Virus record (IMG/VR): IMGVR_UViG_3300023174_000621
Coordinates: 1-24,098 of that record
Reading direction: 5' to 3' (one strand)
DNA: 24,098 nucleotides
Source of the DNA: a virus
Part shown: piece after piece, positions 5,473-13,000 of the stretch
How the letters are laid out: each line of letters begins with the position of its first letter
How positions within the stretch are numbered: the first letter of the stretch is position 1
Notes under the pieces: generated by a model
Databases searched by the model: none
What the model was told of the DNA's origin: nothing
Seen by the model: only the letters and a program-made list of their open reading frames with translations
Program-made: the position numbers and the translations under genes

Positions 5473-5778
5473 ATGAAAACACCAATACCATTTTTAGGGT
5501 GGATAGAAGAAGATGATCTGCTAGAGTTTTTAAAACTAGAGCTAAATGGAAATTCATCTACATATACATTTGGTAAAAAACGCCTACAAGAAATTGTAGA
5601 AGAAATAGAAAACTTAAAACAAGAAAGAGATTTTTATAAACATGAACTTGAAAGAACAAATTACTCAACAACTAAAAATAATTCCCCAAGCAGTAATCAA
5701 TGGCGGACTAATGAGTTCAATTCATTGGAAGGAGAAAGCAGCAAAAGCCCAAAAAATGTTGAAGCACCCAAACCCTAA
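5473..5778 (+). CDS. Hypothetical protein, 101 aa
   Basis: Begins MKTPIPFLGWIEEDDLLEFL immediately after the previous stop (TAGATG), with GGAAGAG as ribosome site inside the upstream gene. Residues 1-65 are well structured, with a helical Lys/Glu-rich stretch; the C-terminal 35 residues are Ser/Asn/Pro-rich and overlap another open frame (5642-5827). Unrecognised. Confidence 0.7.
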   Translation: MKTPIPFLGWIEEDDLLEFLKLELNGNSSTYTFGKKRLQEIVEEIENLKQERDFYKHELERTNYSTTKNNSPSSNQWRTNEFNSLEGESSKSPKNVEAPKP

Positions 5779-5827
5779 GCGGTCTGACCTTGAACATATG
5801 CTGGATCAATTAAGACAATTTCAATAG
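5642..5827 (+). CDS. Overlapping small protein, 61 aa
   Basis: Frame +2 relative to the previous gene, overlapping it by 137 bases. It opens MNLKEQITQQLKIIPQAVIN and encodes a helical basic protein ending DLEHMLDQLRQFQ, with codon choice like its neighbours. Its own ribosome site is weak (GAGA far upstream), so expression could need coupling or frameshifting from the 5473 frame. Its stop lies ten bases before the next gene start. Confidence 0.5.
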   Translation: MNLKEQITQQLKIIPQAVINGGLMSSIHWKEKAAKAQKMLKHPNPKRSDLEHMLDQLRQFQ

Positions 5828-5836
5828 GAGAATGAA

Positions 5837-6646
5837 ATGAAAATGAAACAGAAGCTGAAGTTAGATCAAATAGTAATTGAAAAGGGAACGCAGACCCGTG
5901 AAGAGATAGATCAAAAGACTGTAACCGAATACGCAGAAGCCTTATTGAATAAGGAATCCCTGCCACCCGTGACAGTATTCTATGATGGGATCAACTACTA
6001 TCTGGCGGACGGATTCCATAGATACTTTGCTCACAAACAGGTCAAGGCTACAGAGATTGAGGCGGACATCATTAGTGGCACATTGCGTAGTGCCGTGGAG
6101 TTTGCCCTTGGGACTAACGACAAACACGGATTAAAAAGAACCAACAAGGACAAGCGTAAGGCAGTTCTAATTGCATTAGATGATGTGGAGTGGGGTTCAT
6201 TAACCAATCGTGAGATTGGGAAACTTTGCCGTGTATCCCATACCTTTGTTAACGATATAAAAGAAAGTCTTGAGAAGCCAAAAGAGAAAAAGAAAGAACC
6301 TTTACAGGCACGAAACAAAAATCAAAACAATCCAACCAATGTTGATACCGAGTTTACCCAAGACGATAAGGTTACAGAACTGCTTGTTACTCAAAAAGAA
6401 TTAGAAGAAGAGAACACAAAACTCTTAGATCAGTTGGCTCTCAAGGTGATGGATGTTAGTCCAGAACAAAAGAAGATGGCAGAACAAACCATCGAAGAAC
6501 TACGGGCTGATAACAAACGATTGGAACAGGAACTAGAGTCCATGACTACCAGCCGTGATGGTTATATGAGGGAAAATGCTGAGATGAAAAAGCAATTGAA
6601 TTGGTATAAAAAACAATTACAAAAGTTAGAGAAAGAAGCTGTTTAA
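5837..6646 (+). CDS. ParB/sulfiredoxin-fold DNA-binding protein, 269 aa
   Basis: Residues 8-75 carry a ParB-N-like fold with the signature A-D-G-F-H-R-Y-F-A (57-65), equivalent to the DGxHR nucleotide-binding box of the ParB/Srx superfamily. Residues about 120-143 (SLTNREIGKLCRVSHTFVND) form a helix-turn-helix as in KorB/ParB proteins. The C-terminal 100 residues are a long coiled coil. ParB-family proteins bind DNA sites and may hydrolyse CTP or act as nucleases; in phages they are often regulators or partition-like factors. TAGGAG precedes the ATG. Which of these roles applies here is not visible. Confidence 0.83.
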   Translation: MKMKQKLKLDQIVIEKGTQTREEIDQKTVTEYAEALLNKESLPPVTVFYDGINYYLADGFHRYFAHKQVKATEIEADIISGTLRSAVEFALGTNDKHGLKRTNKDKRKAVLIALDDVEWGSLTNREIGKLCRVSHTFVNDIKESLEKPKEKKKEPLQARNKNQNNPTNVDTEFTQDDKVTELLVTQKELEEENTKLLDQLALKVMDVSPEQKKMAEQTIEELRADNKRLEQELESMTTSRDGYMRENAEMKKQLNWYKKQLQKLEKEAV

Positions 6647-6654
6647 TAACTGAC

Positions 6655-6672
6655 GCTAGGCAGTTTCCTAGC
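6655..6672 (+). promoter_or_regulatory. Hairpin abutting helicase ribosome site
   Basis: GCTAGG-CAGTTT-CCTAGC is a 6-bp perfect stem with a 6-base loop, ending directly before AGGAG (6673-6677), the ribosome site of the helicase gene. It has no T run, so it is not a terminator. It may tune helicase translation or mark an RNA processing point. Confidence 0.5.
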
Positions 6673-6683
6673 AGGAGAAAAGT

Positions 6684-8192
6684 ATGCTGAAGTTGCGACC
6701 ACACCAAGTAGAGGTGGTGGAAAAGATTAGACAGGGATTTTCTGACGGCCATCGTTGCCAATTACTGTATGCCCCAACGGGCTTTGGTAAGACTGAGGTA
6801 GCCATGGCAATCATGAAAGCGGTTGCAGAGAATTATAAAAAGACCGCTATGGTAATGGATCGGATTGTATTGATCGACCAAACCAGCGCCCGTCTAGACA
6901 AATATGGGATAGATCATGGAGTCATGCAGTCTACCCATTGGAGATACCGCCCACACGAGAGGATTCAAGTCTGCTCTGCACAGACATTAGAAAGACGGAA
7001 GACCTTTCCTGATATCAATCTACTCATCATAGATGAATGCCACATAGCAAGGCGTGGCGTTAATAAGTTTATTAAAGACAATCCCCATATCAAAGTCATA
7101 GGACTGACTGCATCCCCTTTTACGAAAGGTCTTGGGAGTGTCTATACCCATATCGTAGGTGCTAAATCTACGGGAGATCTAGTAACGGACGGGTGGCTAT
7201 GCCCCCTGCGAGTCTTTATCGCAAAAGAAATAGACATGGAGGGTGCAAAAAAGGTAGCGGGCGAGTGGTCTGCGGATGATGTTACAGAACGAGGCATCAA
7301 GATTACAGGAGATATCGTTACGGAATGGGAGAAGAAAACCCTAGAAGTATTTGGTAAGCCTGTAAAGACGATTGTCTTTTGTTCAGGAGTGGCACATGGC
7401 AGACACCTACAAGCAAAGTTTCTAGAACATGGGTATCGGTTTGAATCCATATCCTATAAGGAAGATGATGACTTTAAACGGGATACCATCGAAGACTTTT
7501 CTAAGCCAGACACGGAGATACATGGATTGATTGCTACCGACATTCTGACCCGTGGCTTTGACGTAACGGATGTCATGATCGGGGTATCTGCCCGTCCATT
7601 TTCTAAGTCTTTCTCATCCCATGTCCAACAGTTAGGACGCATCATGCGAACCCATCCTGGCAAAGAGTATGGCTTGTGGCTAGATCATTCAGGGAACTAC
7701 TTACGATTTAAAGATGATTGGGATTCTCTGTATGAAGAAGGCGTAAAAGAACTCAAGGATGGTGGCGAGAAAGCCAAGAGAGAACCGACCGAAAGAGAAA
7801 AGAAAGAACTGAAATGCCCTGCTTGTGAAGCCCTATGGACTAGCAAGACAGACAAGTGCGACAACTGCGGACACATTCGTAAGAGGATGTCATCGGTCAT
7901 TAACATAGATGGTGAACTAGAAGAACTAGCCATATCTAATGCTAAGTTAAAGATTAGCCCACAAGATTTTTATTCTCAACTGCTCTACTACGCTAGGACT
8001 AGAGGCATCAAGGATGGGTGGGCATATCATAAAGTTCGCGAGAAGTTTGGTGCATTCCCAAGAGGGCTTGTGCCGACAGCAAAAGAACCATCCACAGAAA
8101 CTATGGGTTGGATTAAATCAAGATCTATTGCGTATCGTAAGGGTCAAGAGAAACTAACAAGAAAAATTGAAAACATAAGGGCATCTTCATGA
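6684..8192 (+). CDS. Superfamily 2 DEAD/DEAH-box helicase, 502 aa
   Basis: All main SF2 motifs are present: R-P-H-Q (Q-like/0) at 5-8, Walker A APTGFGKT (30-37), Walker B/II D-E-C-H (117-120), III T-A-S (142-144), IV IVFCSGVAHG (230-239), V IATDILTRGFDV (283-294) and VI QQLGRIMR (315-322). A C-x2-C...C-x2-C zinc ribbon (Cys378, 381, 392, 395) follows. This architecture fits phage DNA helicases related to RadD/UvsW/type III restriction helicases. It uses ATP to move on or remodel DNA, probably in phage replication or repair. ATG follows AGGAG; the end overlaps the next gene as ATGA. Confidence 0.93.
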   Translation: MLKLRPHQVEVVEKIRQGFSDGHRCQLLYAPTGFGKTEVAMAIMKAVAENYKKTAMVMDRIVLIDQTSARLDKYGIDHGVMQSTHWRYRPHERIQVCSAQTLERRKTFPDINLLIIDECHIARRGVNKFIKDNPHIKVIGLTASPFTKGLGSVYTHIVGAKSTGDLVTDGWLCPLRVFIAKEIDMEGAKKVAGEWSADDVTERGIKITGDIVTEWEKKTLEVFGKPVKTIVFCSGVAHGRHLQAKFLEHGYRFESISYKEDDDFKRDTIEDFSKPDTEIHGLIATDILTRGFDVTDVMIGVSARPFSKSFSSHVQQLGRIMRTHPGKEYGLWLDHSGNYLRFKDDWDSLYEEGVKELKDGGEKAKREPTEREKKELKCPACEALWTSKTDKCDNCGHIRKRMSSVINIDGELEELAISNAKLKISPQDFYSQLLYYARTRGIKDGWAYHKVREKFGAFPRGLVPTAKEPSTETMGWIKSRSIAYRKGQEKLTRKIENIRASS

Positions 8193-8962
8193 CTGTTCCA
8201 CACATAGTAGCATTTGGGGGTGGCGTAGATTCAACAGCCATGATTATTGGTTTGATTGAAGAAAAGAGACCAATAGATTTAATTCTGTTTGCAGATACGG
8301 GTGGAGAAAGACCTCATACCTACGATCACATTAACAAATTTAGTAAGTGGCTTACGGACAAAGGTTATCCTAAGATCGTAGTAGTCAAGAGGGTTAGACG
8401 GGATGGCAGTCTAGAAACATTAGAAGAAGAATGCCACCGCAGAAAGAACCTACCATCTATAGCGTATGGGTTTAAGTCTTGCAGTCAAAAGCATAAGATA
8501 GCGCCTCAAGATAAATACTTAAACAATTGGCAACCAGCCATAGATACATGGGCAAAAGGGTTAAAGTGCGTAAAGTATGTTGGCTATGACTCTAACGAAA
8601 GCCATAGAGCAGATAACGCTGCCAAACGATTAGATACTAAGTATGACTACCTCTACCCCCTGATCGAATGGGATTGGGATAGAGAGGAATGCTTAGAGAT
8701 TATTGATAAGCATGGCATCAAAAACGTAGGCAAGTCTGCCTGTTTCTTCTGTCCTTCTTCAAAGCCAAAAGAAATTATTGAACTTAAAAACCAATACCCA
8801 GATCTATTGGATAGAGCATTAGCCATAGAAAGCCAAGCAGAACTAACATCAATCAAGGGTTTGGGTCGCAGATTTTCTTGGATTGAAGTTGTCAAAGCAA
8901 GTGATTCGCAGATGGAGTTGCCTCTTGGCGGATTCGATTTACCTTGTGAATGCACGGAGTAA
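8189..8962 (+). CDS. PAPS reductase / adenine nucleotide alpha-hydrolase family, 257 aa
   Basis: The PP-loop F-G-G-G-V-D-S-T (9-16) is the pyrophosphate-binding site of N-type ATP pyrophosphatases and PAPS reductases. It is followed by LILFADTGGERP (31-42), typical of this family. Cys98 in K-S-C-S-Q-K-H-K-I matches the conserved C-(S/T)-x-x-x-K-I signature, and ACFFC (184-188) adds a CxxC. Real PAPS reductases reduce sulfate; phage members are usually of unknown function, and a DNA- or nucleotide-modifying role (as for DndC) is possible. Translationally coupled to the helicase (ATGA) and followed by the Toprim gene. Confidence 0.88.
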   Translation: MTVPHIVAFGGGVDSTAMIIGLIEEKRPIDLILFADTGGERPHTYDHINKFSKWLTDKGYPKIVVVKRVRRDGSLETLEEECHRRKNLPSIAYGFKSCSQKHKIAPQDKYLNNWQPAIDTWAKGLKCVKYVGYDSNESHRADNAAKRLDTKYDYLYPLIEWDWDREECLEIIDKHGIKNVGKSACFFCPSSKPKEIIELKNQYPDLLDRALAIESQAELTSIKGLGRRFSWIEVVKASDSQMELPLGGFDLPCECTE

Positions 8963-8964
8963 TC

Positions 8965-9750
8965 ATGAACTTTGAAAGATTTGCTGAGATGCACGGGTTA
9001 ATTATTCAAAGCCTGACCTTCGACAAATGGACAAGAGTGCCAACTACCACCCACCCACACAAGAAGAATGGTGCGTATATCTATGACGGGAGGACGGGTG
9101 CGGTGCAGAATTGGGCAGTCCATGAAAAGCCCGTATCCTGGCGAGGAGATAGCAAGCCTGACCCAATGTGGCAACAGAAAAAGAAGGACGCTGATGCGTC
9201 TAAACAGGAACGACAGATAAAGGCTAGTAAGAAAGCGGGATGGATACTGAACAACGCAGAGAAGAAGTGCCATCCTTACTTGGAGAAGAAGGGCTTTTCT
9301 ACTGAGAAAGGGTATGTATGGAACGACCTGTTGGTGATCCCAATGCGTATCGAGGGTAATCTTGTTGGGTGTCAATTGATAGACAAAAGTGGGAACAAGA
9401 AGTTTTTAACAGGACAAATCACACGAGGTGCGTCTGCCGTCTTTGACAATAAAGGATTGGACATTATCTGTGAGGGGTATGCGACCGCACTATCTATCCG
9501 TAGGACTATGAAGTTTCTCAGAAAGAGATACACGATTCATGTCGCATTCTCCGCAGGAAATATAAGCAACCTAGCCAAGAGATTAGATAAGTGCGTGATC
9601 GTTGCCGACCATGACGCAGTAGGTATAAAGACCGCCAAATCTACGGGCAAAAAGTATTGGATATCAGATGTAGAAGGGGAAGACTTTAATGACTACGAGT
9701 CTAGGGTAGGGACAGAACAGGCAAGCCTAACCCTCTCCTCTATTTTATGA
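8965..9750 (+). CDS. Toprim-domain primase-like protein, 261 aa
   Basis: The start at 8965 has GGAG five bases upstream, two bases after the previous stop. Residues 1-60 show no zinc-finger cysteines. The Toprim core has the catalytic Glu in L-D-I-I-C-E-G-Y (Glu170) and the D-x-D in V-A-D-H-D-A-V-G (Asp215, Asp217), followed by KTAKSTGKKYW. This matches phage and plasmid primases (DUF7146/Toprim class), which make RNA primers with a separate helicase. The gene ends in an 11-base tail-to-tail overlap with the leftward cluster. Confidence 0.87.
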   Translation: MNFERFAEMHGLIIQSLTFDKWTRVPTTTHPHKKNGAYIYDGRTGAVQNWAVHEKPVSWRGDSKPDPMWQQKKKDADASKQERQIKASKKAGWILNNAEKKCHPYLEKKGFSTEKGYVWNDLLVIPMRIEGNLVGCQLIDKSGNKKFLTGQITRGASAVFDNKGLDIICEGYATALSIRRTMKFLRKRYTIHVAFSAGNISNLAKRLDKCVIVADHDAVGIKTAKSTGKKYWISDVEGEDFNDYESRVGTEQASLTLSSIL

Positions 9751-9901
9751 CCTTGACCTTGTAGAAAATCTCAGGAAAAGTCCGCATCAACTTCTTGAGA
9801 TTATCCTCATCAGCCAACAGGCAAGCCTGACCCAATGCCTTGGCAAAGCCACCCTCTCGGTCAAGCCTATCTACCATATGGATTAGTTCGTTTCTACTCA
9901 T
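9740..9901 (-). CDS. Small hypothetical phage protein, 53 aa
   Basis: MSRNELIHMVDRLDREGGFA then a helical stretch and basic end. The ATG at 9901 overlaps the upstream gene by 8 bases; an in-frame upstream start would add 14 residues inside that gene. Resembles short 'L-I-x-M-V-x-R-L-D' phage proteins (recalled). Last gene of the leftward cluster; converges with the Toprim gene. Confidence 0.68.
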   Translation of the reverse strand: MSRNELIHMVDRLDREGGFAKALGQACLLADEDNLKKLMRTFPEIFYKVKVIK

Positions 9902-10115
9902 AATCAAAATCCACGCTAGATACTTCCCACTCTCCGTAGTCATTATCTTTGTAGTCTAAAAGGTCAATTGCGTAATCAATCGCCTCGTCTTCGTTTTTTG
10001 CATCAACAATGACTGTATTTCTTACAACTGTTTCTAAAGTAATAACATATGACCCACGCATTTTTCTCTCCATAATTTGTTCAATGAATCCATCAAATTG
10101 ACCGACCCAATTCAT
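9894..10115 (-). CDS. DpnD/PcfM-like small protein, 73 aa
   Basis: ATG 10115 follows GGAGG and overlaps the upstream stop as ATGA; an internal ATG at 10061 with GGAGAG is a second possible start. From residue 20 the sequence reads beta-beta-alpha (SYVITLETVVRNTVIVDAKN then EDEAIDYAIDLL), similar to small DpnD/PcfM-type proteins. Strongly acidic. Function unknown; two other genes in the cluster look alike. Confidence 0.7.
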   Translation of the reverse strand: MNWVGQFDGFIEQIMERKMRGSYVITLETVVRNTVIVDAKNEDEAIDYAIDLLDYKDNDYGEWEVSSVDFDYE

Positions 10116-10333
10116 ACAACCTCCGCAATTCTGTATTCCTCTGGTCTGTATTTGGTTTTTATCCAACCCTGTTGATATGCCTCATGCACCTCATCAAAAA
10201 AATCGTCTAAGGCATCTATTGCATCTTCATAACTATCAAAGTATTCGGGTTTAGATTCCCCGTTATCCTGTTCAATACCCCATGTATTGACCCACCCATC
10301 ACAAATTGTGTAGGTTTGTATCTCGTATTTCAT
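10112..10333 (-). CDS. Small acidic hypothetical protein, 73 aa
   Basis: Starts MKYEIQTYTICDGWVNTWGI; the ATG overlaps the upstream stop as ATGA. A beta-hairpin-like N-terminus is followed by an acidic helix (SYEDAIDALDDFFDEV). Similar in plan to the DpnD-like proteins of the cluster, but no family is certain. Confidence 0.7.
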   Translation of the reverse strand: MKYEIQTYTICDGWVNTWGIEQDNGESKPEYFDSYEDAIDALDDFFDEVHEAYQQGWIKTKYRPEEYRIAEVV

Positions 10334-10740
10334 AATTTGTCCCACATTTGATAGTTATCTAAAAGATCTTTGAGCAACATAAGATCTGTATGTTTATCTA
10401 ACAATCTTTTAATTTCTAAGGCGTCATCCCTGTCCATGCACACTTCAAAAGTAAACCAACCTGAACCATCTTCTTTATTTATTTTGTTGTGCATATGATA
10501 GATATTGGTCGCACTTTGTAGCATATTGTCTAATGTATCTAAACGCATCATTTCTGGATCGCAGTCGTTCTCTTCTGAAATATCTGTTGCTTTTTCCCAT
10601 GCCTGATCCCAACCCTTGTTCCAATCGGTCATATCAAACTCACCAAGATATTTCACATCACCATCTTCTAACTCGACTGCCATACAAACAGATCTTTTCA
10701 TATCTTCTAGGCTTTTTATATCTTCTAAGGTATATGTCAT
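10330..10740 (-). CDS. Acidic hypothetical protein, 136 aa
   Basis: Unrecognised acidic protein (many Asp, Glu, Met). It starts MTYTLEDIKSLEDMKRSVCM after GGGA with an A-rich spacer, two bases after the upstream stop. Mostly helical, with a WFTFEV strand near residue 95. No metal or nucleotide motif is visible. Confidence 0.75.
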   Translation of the reverse strand: MTYTLEDIKSLEDMKRSVCMAVELEDGDVKYLGEFDMTDWNKGWDQAWEKATDISEENDCDPEMMRLDTLDNMLQSATNIYHMHNKINKEDGSGWFTFEVCMDRDDALEIKRLLDKHTDLMLLKDLLDNYQMWDKL

Positions 10741-10741
10741 G

Positions 10742-10921
10742 TTATTTTTCCCATTGTGTTCCGCATACCAAACAAGTTCCCTCTGAATGAGGGGTTAGAT
10801 CCTCACAAGGTAGGCATCTTAGCCAAGCATCATGGTCTAATTCAAGGGTTTCACAAGCCCGATAAACCGCATACTGTCCTGCTTTGTTGTAAATCTCTAC
10901 TGCTTTTTCATAGTTAGTCAT
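10742..10921 (-). CDS. Small zinc-ribbon-like protein, 59 aa
   Basis: Found by reading the gap between longer genes. Begins MTNYEKAVEIYNKAGQYAVY and ends with C-L-P-C (36-39) and C-L-V-C-G (50-54), a CxxC-x10-CxxC zinc-ribbon pattern. The ATG overlaps the upstream stop as ATGA. Such mini zinc ribbons often bind nucleic acid or protein partners; target unknown. Confidence 0.76.
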   Translation of the reverse strand: MTNYEKAVEIYNKAGQYAVYRACETLELDHDAWLRCLPCEDLTPHSEGTCLVCGTQWEK

Positions 10922-11157
10922 AGTTCTATCAATGCCTCCTTAGTTAATGATGGTAGATCTATTGAGTGCGAGTAATCGTCCATGCCATTCTCTCCAACCT
11001 CGTAAACATTTATATGGAAGATATCGTTTTCGTTGTAGTCATGGACATTGATCGTGTATTCGGGAATGCCATACCACCAATCTTTACTTTTTAAGATCTC
11101 ATCCTTATGTTTCTTAATTAGATACAAGACCAAATACTCAAGTTCTTTACTAGGCAT
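10918..11157 (-). CDS. Hypothetical protein, 79 aa
   Basis: Starts MPSKELEYLVLYLIKKHKDE after an excellent AAGGAGG site that lies in the end of the upstream gene (8-base overlap). N-terminal helix, then Tyr/Asn/Asp-rich strands. Not recognised. Confidence 0.74.
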   Translation of the reverse strand: MPSKELEYLVLYLIKKHKDEILKSKDWWYGIPEYTINVHDYNENDIFHINVYEVGENGMDDYSHSIDLPSLTKEALIEL

Positions 11158-11587
11158 GGCTTTCCTCCTTGGGAAAAACCCATTCAGGTGATCCGTCTAT
11201 GACCCGTTGCCGATCTTCTTTCGTGGCATACCACTCAACATCAAAGATCTCGTTGCCGTCTTTATCATCTGACAACTCTACCCCGTATGGATATTCCTCA
11301 TGGCTAGGATCATCTACTAAGAATGCGTATGTAATCCGTTCAAAGTTATCGTTCACGACTGCACGAATCATGTCCCAATTGATACCGATATTTGGATCAT
11401 GGTATTTAGAGATCAATCCTAAACACTCTCTAGCCTGTTCTTCTGTCAGCCATTCATGCTCACCACGGATGTCATCCGTATGCCACCAATCTGCGACCCA
11501 ATCAGGGCTAGTCAATCTCTTGACATCATCCACGGATGGAACTTCTTGACCTTTTGGTAATTCAAACTCTAACACTATTTTTGGCAT
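11150..11587 (-). CDS. Acidic hypothetical protein, 145 aa
   Basis: Starts MPKIVLEFELPKGQEVPSVD after GGAGAGAG. Trp- and Asp-rich (WVADWWHTDDIRGEHEW), with a later beta-like region (YPYGVELSDDKDGNEIFDVE). Such highly acidic soluble proteins are common among phage proteins that bind host factors or mimic DNA, but no specific family is seen. Confidence 0.75.
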   Translation of the reverse strand: MPKIVLEFELPKGQEVPSVDDVKRLTSPDWVADWWHTDDIRGEHEWLTEEQARECLGLISKYHDPNIGINWDMIRAVVNDNFERITYAFLVDDPSHEEYPYGVELSDDKDGNEIFDVEWYATKEDRQRVIDGSPEWVFPKEESHA

Positions 11588-11732
11588 TCTCTCTCTCCTT
11601 TACTAGATATTGAATAACCTGAGAGTAAGATGGGGTGAACCCCATCTCCTCGGTCAGCGTTTCCCTTAACTTGGTCAACAACTCCATAGTTTCAGGGTTA
11701 ATTGATACATTAACTTTCTTCGGTTTCTGCAT
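11562..11732 (-). CDS. Ribbon-helix-helix-like protein, 56 aa
   Basis: Start at 11732 (MQKPKKVNVSINPETMELLT) follows GAGGAAG. A basic strand (KVNVSI) is followed by two helices and ends in YSQVIQYLVKER, the pattern of CopG/Arc-type DNA-binding domains. It overlaps both neighbours by more than 20 bases. A likely transcription regulator of the phage or its neighbours (inference). Confidence 0.75.
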   Translation of the reverse strand: MQKPKKVNVSINPETMELLTKLRETLTEEMGFTPSYSQVIQYLVKERENAKNSVRV

Positions 11733-12312
11733 TTTCTTCCTCGTCTTCCCACTCTGCCATGTTCCATGAGATACAAAACTCCTCATCTATCTCTGATGGA
11801 ATGTTCTTATTTACCCACTTTGAATTGCCTTTGATGTCGTAGGATTCATCTCTGCCGTTCTCCCAGATACCGCAAAAGCAACAACCTCCCTCGTAATACA
11901 TGGCTCTTATCTCAAATCCCATTTCGCACAATTTTGCGTATGCCTCGGTAGGCGGACTCCACGCAGAATCAAAACCAATTTTTATGGTGTTATTCTTGAT
12001 GTCCTTTAAGGTCAGTTTGTCATACCCATCTCCATGACCTATGTCCCACTTTGTCCCCCATTCTGCTACGCAGAAGTCATACCAATCTGTATAGCCAAAA
12101 AACTCCCTGTTCAGTTTTTGCTTTTCCTCCAAGAGTCTTTGCTCATAACTTTCTTTAGAGCCGACATTACCCGATACTGTGTCCGTTAGTTCCTTGGGGA
12201 TTGGAATAAACTCTCTCAATAACCCGTTCCTGTTATATCCCCTTACGACCCGTTTCATCATCATCTTGTCTTTATGGGAAATAGTTAGTGTATTACTGCA
12301 CCAATTAGGCAT
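11710..12312 (-). CDS. Api92/DUF1281-like ferredoxin-fold protein, 200 aa
   Basis: Starts MPNWCSNTLTISHKDKMMMK after GGAG: the M-P-N-W-C-x-N opening is characteristic of the Api92/YubB-like (DUF1281) family. Further family marks are F-D-S-A-W-S-P-P near the middle and the Y-Y-E-G-G-C-C-F-C-G segment. These proteins have a ferredoxin-like fold, occur on phages and plasmids and have no firmly known function. The C-terminal tail is very acidic (EWEDEEENAETEES). Confidence 0.85.
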   Translation of the reverse strand: MPNWCSNTLTISHKDKMMMKRVVRGYNRNGLLREFIPIPKELTDTVSGNVGSKESYEQRLLEEKQKLNREFFGYTDWYDFCVAEWGTKWDIGHGDGYDKLTLKDIKNNTIKIGFDSAWSPPTEAYAKLCEMGFEIRAMYYEGGCCFCGIWENGRDESYDIKGNSKWVNKNIPSEIDEEFCISWNMAEWEDEEENAETEES

Positions 12313-12469
12313 TTTGTTTCTCCTCAATAAGTAAAACTTCAGCAACAAATGGATCATTCAAATCATCAGCATTAAACATATTCCATGCCAAATCTTCCGC
12401 ATCTACTTCGTCATAGCCATCTACTTCATAAACTACACATCTTTCAATTACAACTTGATACTTAGGCAT
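12305..12469 (-). CDS. DpnD/PcfM-like small acidic protein, 54 aa
   Basis: Starts MPKYQVVIERCVVYEVDGYD with AGGAG upstream, then EVDAEDLAWNMFNADDL. Strand-strand-acidic-helix layout like the neighbouring gene 12483-12668. Overlaps the Api92-like gene start by 8 bases. Function unknown. Confidence 0.72.
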   Translation of the reverse strand: MPKYQVVIERCVVYEVDGYDEVDAEDLAWNMFNADDLNDPFVAEVLLIEEKQNA

Positions 12470-12482
12470 TTGCGTTCTCCTG

Positions 12483-12668
12483 TTAAGTTTTTTCAATATC
12501 TTTCACAACCTCTGTAATACTTCCTTCGTAAAATTCCCAATCAGTTTCATAGGAATCGTTTTCAATCTCTGCATCCATGATTAAATCTCTTGCCTGATCT
12601 TCATCATCAGCCTCAACTTCAATTTCAAAATACTCTTTTCTAATCATTACTCCGCTATATATTGGCAT
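12483..12668 (-). CDS. DpnD/PcfM-like small acidic protein, 61 aa
   Basis: Starts MPIYSGVMIRKEYFEIEVEA after GGGAG, followed by DDEDQARDLIMDAEI. It shares plan and motif order with the protein at 12305-12469, suggesting tandem duplication. Overlaps the upstream gene by 14 bases. Confidence 0.72.
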   Translation of the reverse strand: MPIYSGVMIRKEYFEIEVEADDEDQARDLIMDAEIENDSYETDWEFYEGSITEVVKDIEKT

Positions 12669-12819
12669 TCTGTTTCTCCCTTGCTTGTTTCATATTAAGT
12701 AAGCGACCATATCGCATCTTGTCTGTCAAATACCAATCCTGATATTCGACCTTCGTCTGCCTGTAATACCAATCTATTTGATTCATTTCTTTTTGGATTT
12801 CTTCAATCGTCTTCTTCAT
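12655..12819 (-). CDS. Small helical hypothetical protein, 54 aa
   Basis: Start at 12819 (MKKTIEEIQKEMNQIDWYYR) has GGAGAG in front. Charged, Tyr/Lys/Gln-rich, likely two helices. It lies between two overlapping acidic genes (17-base overlap upstream, 14 downstream). Not recognised. Confidence 0.7.
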   Translation of the reverse strand: MKKTIEEIQKEMNQIDWYYRQTKVEYQDWYLTDKMRYGRLLNMKQAREKQNANI

Positions 12820-12991
12820 TGTTTCTCTCCTTAAATCCGCATATACATAAATAGACTCCCTCACACTCAGGATCAAACCCAAAACTCTTGGCTAAATCAT
12901 CCCAATCTCTCATCTCAGGATCAACATACATCCATCCGCCTCTAGGTAAGACTGTGTATCCATTTGTTTCTACCTCGTCTTTAGTAAGCAT
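12803..12991 (-). CDS. Small acidic hypothetical protein, 62 aa
   Basis: Starts MLTKDEVETNGYTVLPRGGW after AGGAG. Contains C-E-G-V-Y-L-C-I-C in the C-terminal third, possibly part of a small metal site, but no full CxxC pair exists. Ends in an acidic tail (NNEEDD). Confidence 0.7.
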   Translation of the reverse strand: MLTKDEVETNGYTVLPRGGWMYVDPEMRDWDDLAKSFGFDPECEGVYLCICGFKERNNEEDD

Positions 12992-13000
12992 TCTTTTCTC

